The notes under the pieces are model-generated. The model saw only the letters and a program-made list of their open reading frames with translations, was not told the DNA's origin and did not search any database. Made by a program: the position numbers and the translations under genes. Positions 17,273 to 25,272 of a stretch of DNA of 43,529 nucleotides are shown in pieces. The stretch covers positions 1 through 43,529 of the forward strand of contig NZ_WHKF01000017.1 in assembly GCF_009295825.1 (NCBI RefSeq), read 5' to 3'. The DNA comes from Marinifilum sp. N1E240 (GTDB lineage: Bacteria > Bacteroidota > Bacteroidia > Bacteroidales > Marinifilaceae). Numbering within the stretch: position 1 is the stretch's first letter; each line of letters opens with the position of its first letter.

Positions 17273-19780
17273 ATGAAAAAAAATGTAATGACCTTCCTAT
17301 TATTGTTAATAGGATTTGGTTTGTTTGCACAGAAAACACCTGTGACAGAAGCAAACTATGAATTGCCCTCAAGGTTCTCTCCTACCAAACTAAAGGGGAT
17401 GGTATTCTCAACCAAAGTTTATCCTCACTGGCTTAAGAACGGAGAAAAATTTTGGTATAGCTACCGTACTTCCGATGGACAAAAGTATTATTTGGTAAAT
17501 CCTGCTGGTAACAGCAAAAAGGAGCTATTCAATACTGTAAAGATGGCTGCCGACATGAGTCGATTGACAGGAGATCCTTTCAATGGACAAAACCTTAGCA
17601 TTAAAAAGCTAAAATTCATTAAAAATGAGTCCGTTCTTCAGTTCGAAGTAAAAAGTAAGCTGGCTGAAGAGGAAGAAAAGGATGAAGAAGACGGTGACAA
17701 GCAAGAAGAAGATAAAGAGGAAAAGAAAAAAGACAAAAAGAAGAAAATGGTAGCCAAAGTTTGGCACTTCGAATACAATATAGCAGGTAAAAAGCTAGTT
17801 CTTCTTGATGATTTTGAAAAACCTCTTGAGCAAAAAGAATGGGCTTCTGTAGCTCCAAATGAGGAATATGTAATTTTTGCAAAGCATTACAATTTATATT
17901 GGATGGATGCTGAAAATTATAAAAAAGCTCAGAAAAATGAGAAAGATTCTACCATTGTTGAGCATCAATTAACCACTGATGGTGAAGAGCACTTTTGCTA
18001 TGGTAGCAGCTCTTATGGCAAAACCAATCGCGAAAAGGAGAAGGAAAAAGACGATCGTAAAGAAGCTTGGGTAACATTCTCAGCAGATTCAAAAAAGTTT
18101 GCAATTACACGCGAAGATGAGCGCAAAGTGAAAGATCTTTGGGTAATCAATTCGGTTGCAGAAGGTCGTCCTACTTTGGAAACCTACCGATACCACATGG
18201 CTGGAGAAAAAGAAGCTCCCCAATATGAGTTATTAGTTTTCGATTGGGAAAGCAAAGAATCTGTCAAAATCGATGCTGATCAATGGAAAGATCAAACTCT
18301 TAGAATTTTAAGAGCTCCGAGAAAGAAAATGGACAAAGATGATGATTTAAAATTCTCAAAATGGTTATCTGCAAGCAGCGATATCATTTATTTCCAGCGT
18401 CAAAGTCGTGATATGAAACGCGTTGATATTTGTACTGCAAATACAACAACAGGTGAAGTAAGTGTTTTGATTGAAGAAAGACTAAATACATACATTGAGA
18501 CTCGTAATTTGGTTTCTATCAACAAAGGGAAAGAATTCGTTCACTGGTCGGAACGCGACGGATGGGCTCACTTCTATCTTTACGATGCAAATGGAAATGT
18601 AAAGAATCAAATTACTTCTGGTCCTTGGCATGCTGACGAAGTACAAGGCGTTGATGAGAAAAACCGCGTACTTTACTTCACCGCTAATGGAAAAGAAAAA
18701 GATGAAGATCCTTACTATGTGCATTTGTACAGAGTAAATTTTGATGGTAGCGGTTTAAAATTACTGAACAAAGGTAATTTCGATCATGGTGTAAGCCTTA
18801 ACGATCAAACTCACTATTTCATAAACAATTCATCAAGAGTAAACACAACACCAGAATCGAAATTGTACGATGTACGTGGTAATAAGATTATGGATTTAGA
18901 AACTGCTGATCTTTCATTGCTTTTCGAAGCAGGTTACAAATTTCCTGAGCCATTTACAGTTAAGGCTGCCGATGGATTTACCAATTTGTATGGTGTTATG
19001 TACAAGCCTTTTAACTTCGATCCTAATAAGAAATATCCAATTCTAACCTACGTATATCCTGGTCCTCAGACCGAAGCGGTTTACAAAAGTTTCTCAACCA
19101 GAATGGACAGAGCTGATCGTATGGCGCAGTTTGGTTTTATTGTTGTAACCATGGGACATCGAGGTGGTCACCCTGATCGTTCAAAGTGGTATCACAACTA
19201 TGGATATCAAAACATGAGAGATTATCCTTTACTAGATAAGAAAGTAGCTTTGGAACGCTTGGCAAATCGCCACGACTTTATTGATATCAGCAAAGTTGGT
19301 ATTTTTGGTCACTCAGGTGGTGGATTCATGTCTACTGCGGCAATGTTTGTATATCCTGATTTCTTTAAAGCAGCCGTTTCTGCAGCCGGTAATCATGACA
19401 ACAACATTTACAATCGCTGGTGGAGTGAAACACATCATGGTGTAAAAGAAATTGTAACCGATAAGGATACCACTTTCCAATACAAAATTGCAACCAACCC
19501 GAGTTTGGCTAAGAATCTAAAAGGTAAACTTTTATTGGTTACCGGTGATATTGATAACAATGTACACCCAGCAAATACTGTAAGAGTTGCTAATGCCTTG
19601 ATAAAAGCCAACAAGAGATTTGATTTTTTCATGTACCCAGGACAGCGTCATGGTTTTGGTAACATGAGCGAATACTCTTTCTGGCTAAGAAGTGAGTACT
19701 TCTGCAAGCATTTAATTGGTGATTTCCGCACTGGAGCTGATTTTATCGAAATGCAAAACGAAAAACCAAAGACAAGATAA
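17273..19780 (+). CDS. S9 family peptidase (prolyl oligopeptidase / DPP-IV-like), secreted
   Basis: An 835-residue exported serine peptidase. The signal peptide (about 1-19, ending GLFAQK) is followed by a beta-propeller DPP-IV_N-like domain. The C-terminal alpha/beta-hydrolase carries the triad Ser681 (FGHSGGGFM), Asp761 (GDIDNNVH) and His793 (GQRHGFG). It should cleave short peptides, often after proline, in the periplasm. A lysine/glutamate insertion (about residues 129-161) in the first propeller blades is low-complexity and not part of the fold. The frame opens at 17225, but the signal peptide starts at Met 17273, which is chosen. It is a single gene with its own terminator. Confidence 0.93.
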   Translation: MKKNVMTFLLLLIGFGLFAQKTPVTEANYELPSRFSPTKLKGMVFSTKVYPHWLKNGEKFWYSYRTSDGQKYYLVNPAGNSKKELFNTVKMAADMSRLTGDPFNGQNLSIKKLKFIKNESVLQFEVKSKLAEEEEKDEEDGDKQEEDKEEKKKDKKKKMVAKVWHFEYNIAGKKLVLLDDFEKPLEQKEWASVAPNEEYVIFAKHYNLYWMDAENYKKAQKNEKDSTIVEHQLTTDGEEHFCYGSSSYGKTNREKEKEKDDRKEAWVTFSADSKKFAITREDERKVKDLWVINSVAEGRPTLETYRYHMAGEKEAPQYELLVFDWESKESVKIDADQWKDQTLRILRAPRKKMDKDDDLKFSKWLSASSDIIYFQRQSRDMKRVDICTANTTTGEVSVLIEERLNTYIETRNLVSINKGKEFVHWSERDGWAHFYLYDANGNVKNQITSGPWHADEVQGVDEKNRVLYFTANGKEKDEDPYYVHLYRVNFDGSGLKLLNKGNFDHGVSLNDQTHYFINNSSRVNTTPESKLYDVRGNKIMDLETADLSLLFEAGYKFPEPFTVKAADGFTNLYGVMYKPFNFDPNKKYPILTYVYPGPQTEAVYKSFSTRMDRADRMAQFGFIVVTMGHRGGHPDRSKWYHNYGYQNMRDYPLLDKKVALERLANRHDFIDISKVGIFGHSGGGFMSTAAMFVYPDFFKAAVSAAGNHDNNIYNRWWSETHHGVKEIVTDKDTTFQYKIATNPSLAKNLKGKLLLVTGDIDNNVHPANTVRVANALIKANKRFDFFMYPGQRHGFGNMSEYSFWLRSEYFCKHLIGDFRTGADFIEMQNEKPKTR

Positions 19781-19801
19781 TTATTCAAGTACAATACATA
19801 G

Positions 19802-19836
19802 AATCCCGATTTGCATTTGCAGATCGGGATTTTTTA
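19802..19836 (+). terminator. terminator of the S9 peptidase gene
   Basis: The perfect stem AATCCCGAT (19802-19810) and ATCGGGATT (19823-19831), with a 12-nt loop, is followed by TTTTTATT. It lies 22 bp after the stop. Confidence 0.85.
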
Positions 19837-19851
19837 TTAATAATTTATTGT

Positions 19852-19859
19852 TAGATTTG
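19852..19859 (+). promoter_or_regulatory. candidate -7 box
   Basis: TAGATTTG fits the Bacteroidota -7 consensus TAnnTTTG, 37 bp before the start at 19897 and after the preceding terminator. No good -33 TTTG is seen at about 19 bp upstream, so this is tentative. Confidence 0.35.
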
Positions 19860-19896
19860 AACTACTAACGTTTAATCCAATCAAACAATTTTCCTT

Positions 19897-20391
19897 ATGC
19901 CAAACACTATTGAAATAGTAGACAATCCGTTAAGAAAAATCACCTTTAATTCACCTCAATCATCACGTTTTTCAAGAATTGTCTTACAATTTTTTACTAT
20001 TTTTTTCTTTACAATCCCTATACTCTCAACAATAATGACTTTATTTTTTTTAGGAGAAGTATCTCCTGGCATCGTGATATTTTATATGATATTCGGTTTG
20101 TGTGGGTATTATTTTTTAAGGTTATTCCTTTGGAATAAACATGGAAAAGAAATTATTTATCTGGAAAAGAACAGAGTTTCATATGAAGCCGATTACAAAA
20201 TGTTCAAAGCAAATAAAGTTGAAATCAGTGATGAAGAATTGACTATTGAAATAAAACCTGTTATTTCAAATAATAAATTGGCAATTTTAAAAATAAATAC
20301 AGAAAGTCAACAAATAGAAACTGTTGTAAAAGCTCCTATAGAAAAACTCGAAGCACTACAAACAGAAATCAAATCCGTTTACAATGAATAA
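19897..20391 (+). CDS. hypothetical two-helix membrane protein
   Basis: A 164-residue protein with two membrane helices (about 26-50 and 55-75) in an otherwise soluble sequence. The N-terminal 25 residues and the last 85 residues should face the cytoplasm; the latter form alternating strands (NRVSYEADYKMF, LAILKINTES). The layout resembles small PH-like or DUF2244-like membrane proteins, but I see no decisive motif. The next gene begins 42 bp downstream on the same strand. Confidence 0.6.
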   Translation: MPNTIEIVDNPLRKITFNSPQSSRFSRIVLQFFTIFFFTIPILSTIMTLFFLGEVSPGIVIFYMIFGLCGYYFLRLFLWNKHGKEIIYLEKNRVSYEADYKMFKANKVEISDEELTIEIKPVISNNKLAILKINTESQQIETVVKAPIEKLEALQTEIKSVYNE

Positions 20392-20433
20392 TATGTAAGT
20401 TACAGGTGAACATTGAATGATAAATTTAAACAC

Positions 20434-21177
20434 ATGAAAATTATTCTCACTTTTGCATTCTTATTTCAAACCATTTCAATGTCTTCAGATTTTAAAACTC
20501 AACAACTTAAATATTCACGAGTTCGTGAAGCTTATTCAGAAAAGCAGAAAGGAATTAATGAACTACTTAAGAGTAAAAATCTGAAAATAACAGAATTAGA
20601 AGTGTACTTACGTGCCTTCAAGTTCGGTAAAAAGATTCAACTGTGGGGAAAAAATAAATCAGATCGAAAATTTAAACTCATTAAAGAATACAAGGTTTGT
20701 AGAAAATCAGGCAAATTGGGGCCCAAAAGAGAACAGGGAGATCTGCAAGTACCCGAAGGGTTCTATCATATCGATAGATTCAATCCTTACAGTAATTTTC
20801 ATCTCTCCTTAGGGATAAATTACCCAAATACATCTGATAAAATACTTGGCGTTAAAGGTAAATTAGGTGGTGACATTTTCATCCATGGTTCCTGTGTAAC
20901 TGTAGGTTGTTTGCCAATTACCGATGATCAGATTAAAGAACTTTACCTATTTTGTCTGGAAGCGAGAAACAATGGTCAATCCACTATTCCTGTTACCCTA
21001 TTCCCAGCAATGCTAAGTGATAAAAATTTGGACGTAATTCTAAAAAAATATCAAGGAGATACAGATAAGGCAAATTTATGGAAGGAATTAAAATTGGCAT
21101 ATGATCTTTTCAATCAAACAAAAGAATTGCCTTCAGTTCGTTTTTTAAGTGATGGTAGCCACAAAATAACACCATAA
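20434..21177 (+). CDS. YafK-like L,D-transpeptidase family protein
   Basis: About 247 residues with a signal peptide that starts at Met 20434 (MKIILTFAFLFQTISMSS); an upstream ATG at 20413 would add seven polar residues and is less likely. The catalytic YkuD-type motif is IFIHGSCVTVGCLPITD, in which the His of HG and the Cys of VGC form the active site. Preceding LGVKGKLGGDIF and following KELYLFCLEAR match the YafK/DpaA branch. That branch in E. coli trims or detaches lipoprotein from peptidoglycan rather than making 3-3 crosslinks. It should act in the periplasm. A terminator at 21179 is shared with the convergent metalloprotease gene. Confidence 0.85.
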   Translation: MKIILTFAFLFQTISMSSDFKTQQLKYSRVREAYSEKQKGINELLKSKNLKITELEVYLRAFKFGKKIQLWGKNKSDRKFKLIKEYKVCRKSGKLGPKREQGDLQVPEGFYHIDRFNPYSNFHLSLGINYPNTSDKILGVKGKLGGDIFIHGSCVTVGCLPITDDQIKELYLFCLEARNNGQSTIPVTLFPAMLSDKNLDVILKKYQGDTDKANLWKELKLAYDLFNQTKELPSVRFLSDGSHKITP

Positions 21178-21178
21178 A

Positions 21179-21203
21179 AAAAGGCACCATAAAGTGCCTT
21201 TTA
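21179..21203. terminator. bidirectional terminator
   Basis: The stem AAAAGGCAC and GTGCCTTTT (about 21179-21202) has a 6-nt loop, with A run on the left and T run on the right. It works for the plus-strand L,D-transpeptidase gene and, read from the other side, for the minus-strand metalloprotease gene that ends at 21225. Confidence 0.8.
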
Positions 21204-21224
21204 TTCTTGTATTTAAATTCTTAT

Positions 21225-22304
21225 TTACTGAACAAAGCTTTCTCTTTCTCCACCTTCGGTAAACAAAGCTCTCATTCTATCATTTTGTCCATTCGTAAAC
21301 ATATACATGCAATTGTCATAAACGTAATCCATATAATTCATGGTCATATCATTTGAACGACAGTGAACCGTTGGATAAGAAGGACAGCTGTAATTTGCTC
21401 GATCTGAACTTGGAGTATCCGTAACAAAATCATCCTGACGACATTTTCCATCACCCCAAATGTGACGAAGATTTAACCAGTGTCCAACCTCATGAGTAGC
21501 CGTACGACCATGACCATATTCACCACCTCTAGAGTTTTCTCCAAAGAAATCACTACCAATAACAACGCCATCAGTTGCTAAAGCACCGCCTGGAAATTGA
21601 GCGTATCCTAAAATACCACCACCAATTTCACAAACCCAAAAGTTCAAATAACTACTTGGATCAGTCGCATCAATACCACCCTGACTTGAATATTTCATCG
21701 CATCATTAGTACCCCAAGTTGACTTAGTAGATGCTTTTCTATTGACCCCAGCTAAAATAAAAGTAATATCACAATCTGCAATATCATCATTAAATTCAGA
21801 AGGCACTCCTCCTGTATTAGGATTCAAATCGTTATAATCTTCATTCAAGATATCAATCTGAGAATTGATATGCGCTTGTGTAATTGGATGAGCAGGATCT
21901 TCCAAAATATTAATAATAACAGGAATTGTAATGCTTCCCTGGTAAGGGGTTGGATCTGGATCCGGATCTGGCTTAACAGGTTTACCCTTATTTGCATTGG
22001 CTGCTTTGGCTGCAATAGCCATTCTAGTATGCTTTTCAATATTGTACATACGTTGTTCCAAACCAGGATTTTCTTTCAATTTTTTGTTCAAAACTTTCAT
22101 TGAACCGCATTTACATGATGCATCATGTCCTTCATGTCCTGATTTAATACTTGTAAGATCTTCAGCATTTTCATCTGTATAAACATAGAAGTCACTCATG
22201 TCAACAGCAATTTCTTCTTTTTGTACTTGAACTTCATCAGCATTGTTTTGACATGCTGCCACAATTAGCCCGATAGCTAAAAGGGGAAATAGAAATTTTC
22301 TCAT
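21225..22304 (-). CDS. M43 (pappalysin-like) zinc metalloprotease lipoprotein
   Basis: A 359-residue lipoprotein with lipobox VAAC (Cys18). A charged linker includes a proline/aspartate stretch (DPDPDPTPYQG) near residue 118. The catalytic motif is HEVGHWLNLRH (271-281), giving three zinc-binding His and the general-base Glu. A Met-turn region (MTMNYMDYVYDNCMYMF) follows, as in cytophagalysin/ulilysin-type M43 proteases. Paired cysteines near the active site (GDGKCRQDD, YSCPSYPTVHC) match the family's disulfides. It should act on proteins outside the cytoplasm. A candidate -7 box (TAAATTTG on the minus strand) lies about 60 bp upstream. Confidence 0.9.
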   Translation of the reverse strand: MRKFLFPLLAIGLIVAACQNNADEVQVQKEEIAVDMSDFYVYTDENAEDLTSIKSGHEGHDASCKCGSMKVLNKKLKENPGLEQRMYNIEKHTRMAIAAKAANANKGKPVKPDPDPDPTPYQGSITIPVIINILEDPAHPITQAHINSQIDILNEDYNDLNPNTGGVPSEFNDDIADCDITFILAGVNRKASTKSTWGTNDAMKYSSQGGIDATDPSSYLNFWVCEIGGGILGYAQFPGGALATDGVVIGSDFFGENSRGGEYGHGRTATHEVGHWLNLRHIWGDGKCRQDDFVTDTPSSDRANYSCPSYPTVHCRSNDMTMNYMDYVYDNCMYMFTNGQNDRMRALFTEGGERESFVQ

Positions 22305-22365
22305 AATTAAATTGGTTTTTTGTAGTTAATGATTCTTTAATTTAATGAGAATTTTAAATTACTTG

Positions 22366-22373
22366 CAAATTTA
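22366..22373 (-). promoter_or_regulatory. candidate -7 box of the M43 gene
   Basis: On the minus strand this reads TAAATTTG, an exact TAnnTTTG, 62 bp before the start at 22304. A -33 box is not clear. The remaining intergenic DNA (22374-22610) is very AT-rich, and I see nothing else in it. Confidence 0.4.
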
Positions 22374-22610
22374 TTTCTATTGGAGATTTAATAAAAATTA
22401 AACTTCAATCGATCAGCCACATCTAAAAACCCACAGTTTATCTACAAAAACAACTCTTTTATCAACACAATAAAATTTAATAAAAAAGTAATTAAAAACA
22501 TTATATATGAAAAAGTTAAACAAGAAGTAATTCATGCAAAAATAACAATCTCCTGAATAAGGTCATATTATGATTACATAAAATAAGTAATAGGTATCTG
22601 CTTTATTCAA

Positions 22611-23660
22611 TTACTTATTCAAACTAAGCGAAAATTCCTTTAGAATTTTCTCAGTAGATTCCCAATCCAAACATTCATCAGTAACCGAAACACCATATTT
22701 TAATTTAGATTTATCAGCCGGAATATTTTGCTTTCCAAATTCAAGATTACTTTCAATCATGAAACCCATAATAGAACCGTTACCATTACGGATTTGATCA
22801 GCCAAATCGCTTAGTGCAATTTCTTGTTTTTTAGCTTGTTTATAGCTGTTAGCATGACTACAATCAACCATAATTCTTGGTGCAATATTTAACTCCCTAA
22901 GCTTCTTTTCAATATCCTGAATAGATTTCCTATCGTAATTTGGCTTCTTCCCTCCTCTTAAAATTAGGTGAGTATTGGGATTTCCAAGGGTTCGAATCAC
23001 GGCAACCTTACCTTCAGGATTTATACTTACAAAATTTTGAGGAGAAGCAACAGCCTGCATTGCATTGATTGTAATATCAATATTACCATCTGTTCCGTTC
23101 TTAAAGCCTACAACTGATGATAAACCGCTTGACATATTTCTATGACTTTGTGATTCGGTAGTTCTGGCTCCTATAGCGGTCCAAGAAAACAAGTCTTGTA
23201 TGAATTGGGGTGTAACAATATCCAAAGCTTCACCAGCAGCTGGCAATCCCAATTCCGCAATATGAATCAACAATTCACGTGCTTGCTTCAAACCTTCTTC
23301 AATCTCACAACTGTTATCCAAATACGGATCATTTATTAAGCCTTTCCAGCCAACTGTTGTCCTAGGTTTTTCAAAATAAACACGCATCACTATAAACAAA
23401 TCATCTTTTAATTCATCAGCCAATTGTTTCAAATTACAAGCATATTCCTTAGCCGATTCTACATCATGAATAGAACAAGGACCAACTATTGCAAGCAACC
23501 TTTTATCTTGCCCATTTAAGATATTTTTTATGGCATTTTGACCTTTAAAAACAGTGTCTATACATTTAGCGGTAAGCGGATAAAGTTCTTTCAATTTAGA
23601 TGGAGTAATTATAGCTTGCTCTGCACTAACATTAATGTTTTCTATTCTTTGATCAACCAT
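22611..23660 (-). CDS. 3-deoxy-7-phosphoheptulonate (DAHP) synthase, class I (AroF/G/H type)
   Basis: A 349-residue cytoplasmic enzyme condensing phosphoenolpyruvate with erythrose 4-phosphate, the first step of the shikimate pathway. Class I landmarks are all present: AIVGPCSIHD, MRVYFEKPRTTVGWKGL, GARTTESQSHRNMSSGLS, HLILRGGKKPNYD, MVDCSHANS and GFMIESNLEFG. The metal-site Cys, His, Glu and Asp are all in these motifs. Length matches the E. coli enzymes, and an N-terminal extension of the kind that carries the allosteric aromatic-amino-acid site is present; which amino acid inhibits cannot be told. It is unlinked to other aro genes here. A CCCCATGGGG palindrome lies 26 bp upstream. Confidence 0.95.
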   Translation of the reverse strand: MVDQRIENINVSAEQAIITPSKLKELYPLTAKCIDTVFKGQNAIKNILNGQDKRLLAIVGPCSIHDVESAKEYACNLKQLADELKDDLFIVMRVYFEKPRTTVGWKGLINDPYLDNSCEIEEGLKQARELLIHIAELGLPAAGEALDIVTPQFIQDLFSWTAIGARTTESQSHRNMSSGLSSVVGFKNGTDGNIDITINAMQAVASPQNFVSINPEGKVAVIRTLGNPNTHLILRGGKKPNYDRKSIQDIEKKLRELNIAPRIMVDCSHANSYKQAKKQEIALSDLADQIRNGNGSIMGFMIESNLEFGKQNIPADKSKLKYGVSVTDECLDWESTEKILKEFSLSLNK

Positions 23661-23685
23661 ATTGTATAAAAAATTTGTTTACAAA

Positions 23686-23695
23686 CCCCATGGGG
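23686..23695. promoter_or_regulatory. 10-bp perfect palindrome upstream of DAHP synthase
   Basis: CCCCATGGGG is the only GC-rich stretch in this AT-rich intergenic region, 26 bp before the DAHP synthase start at 23660. It could be an operator or the stem of a 5'-leader hairpin. It could also be chance. Confidence 0.25.
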
Positions 23696-23825
23696 AATAA
23701 TGGTCTCGAATTTACTTTATATTTTTATAGATATCGAATTTTCAACTGATGATTCCAGTATTTCACTTTACTCGCGTAAAGCAAATAAAAATCATTAAGA
23801 AGCAATTCTATTTTTCGACCCCAAT

Positions 23826-23880
23826 AATATTTCCTTAAAAAAAGATTTCATAAGGAAATATTAAGCTTAGAAAAGCTTAA
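23826..23880 (+). promoter_or_regulatory. two adjacent hairpins before the AraC-type regulator
   Basis: AATATTTCCTTA (23826-23837) and TAAGGAAATATT (23851-23862) are a perfect 12-bp inverted pair with a 13-nt loop. Directly abutting is TTAAGCTT-AGAA-AAGCTTAA (23861-23880), a perfect 8-bp pair. They end 40 bp before the regulator gene at 23921. They could be operators for the regulator itself or a leader structure; neither is followed by a T tract. Confidence 0.5.
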
Positions 23881-23920
23881 ATTCGATCTTAATTAAAATT
23901 GATTGTAAACCCACTATTTT

Positions 23921-25039
23921 ATGTTTTTCATTCTAGGCATTTGTATTGCAATTTTTCTAGTACTTCTTTTACTCCTAAAAAGAAATAAATCTCGTGCCGA
24001 TAAGGTTTTGGTTATTTGGTTGTGCCTAATGGCAATACATCAAGCTCTATTTTATCATCAAATTACAGATCTTACTTTTGAAATCCCACAGCTTTTAGGA
24101 GTATTAATGCCATTACCAGTTCTACATGGCATGCTACTCTATTTTTACGTTATTGAAGCTACAGGAAAAGGAAGAATAAAAGTCGGAACCCGATTGCTTC
24201 ATTTCATTCCTTTTACTCTTCTCTGCTTATTCCTTATTCCATTTTTAATCCTATCGCCAGATCAAAAAATCTATATTTTTCAGAATGATGGAATTGGTTT
24301 CGAATGGTATATGATAATGCATCAAACGGTAATGTTAATTTGTGGTATTGGCTACTCCTTATGGACATTATACTTAATTAAGAAGCATCAAAAAAACATT
24401 CAAACTACCTTCTCAAATACAGACAAAAAAGAATTACAATGGCTGAGATATCTTTCTGTAGGATTGGGTATAATTTGGTTATTGGCTATATTTTTTGATG
24501 AAATGGTTATTTTTTCTGGTATTGTAGTATTTGTTCTATTTATAGGAATATTCGGAATCAATCAAATGAATATTTTTTCAACAGTTCAAATTATTGATCC
24601 AGAAGACAAAAAAGGTAATATTACTTCAGATCAAAATTCCATCGCCCAAGAGAAAAAAAGATATGCAAAATCTGGATTGAGTGAAGAAATGGCGGAACAA
24701 ATCTATGCTCATCTGAAAAATATTATGCCAAAAGAAGAATTATACAAACAGGATAATTTGACTTTAAGCGAACTTGCTAAATGCCTAAATGTCCATCCAA
24801 ACCATCTTTCCCAAGTAATCAACGAAAAAGAAAATAAGAACTTTTACAATTATATTAACTCGTTACGTATTAAAGAATTTATTAGGCTAGCATCACAACC
24901 AGAAAACAAAAAATTCACACTAATGTCTCTTGCATATGATTGTGGTTTTAATTCAAAATCGACATTTAACAAACATTTCAAATTATATACGCACAAAACT
25001 CCATCTGATTTTTTTAAAGACAAAAGATCAGTAAACTAG
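23921..25039 (+). CDS. membrane-anchored AraC-family transcriptional regulator
   Basis: A 372-residue protein. About 210 N-terminal residues form seven hydrophobic helices (starting FILGICIAIFLVLLLLL). A linker follows, and then an AraC-type DNA-binding domain of two helix-turn-helix motifs: LTLSELAKCLNVHPNHLSQV and FTLMSLAYDCGFNSKSTFNKHF, ending KTPSDFF. In Bacteroidota such 7TM-AraC proteins are thought to sense an envelope or extracellular signal and control a neighbouring outer-membrane uptake gene. Here the next gene, on the same strand after 233 bp, is a TonB-dependent receptor with a DUF4249 partner, the likely target. Two inverted repeats lie just upstream. Confidence 0.9.
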   Translation: MFFILGICIAIFLVLLLLLKRNKSRADKVLVIWLCLMAIHQALFYHQITDLTFEIPQLLGVLMPLPVLHGMLLYFYVIEATGKGRIKVGTRLLHFIPFTLLCLFLIPFLILSPDQKIYIFQNDGIGFEWYMIMHQTVMLICGIGYSLWTLYLIKKHQKNIQTTFSNTDKKELQWLRYLSVGLGIIWLLAIFFDEMVIFSGIVVFVLFIGIFGINQMNIFSTVQIIDPEDKKGNITSDQNSIAQEKKRYAKSGLSEEMAEQIYAHLKNIMPKEELYKQDNLTLSELAKCLNVHPNHLSQVINEKENKNFYNYINSLRIKEFIRLASQPENKKFTLMSLAYDCGFNSKSTFNKHFKLYTHKTPSDFFKDKRSVN

Positions 25040-25272
25040 CAATATACACATATGAGCCTATAAGGTCACACCTAATATTATAGTACTTACCTATAAGCAC
25101 AGTCGTTTTGCGCTTGTCAAATATTCAGTTTTGTCGAAGTTTATGGTTGAAATAGTAACAATTGAAGAGAAACAGCGCTTTTAAAAAATAGGTACCAAGT
25201 CATATCATAAACTAAAATGCAATCAAATTGACTGCATCACAATTAACCAAAATGGCAATTGAATTTTAGAAA

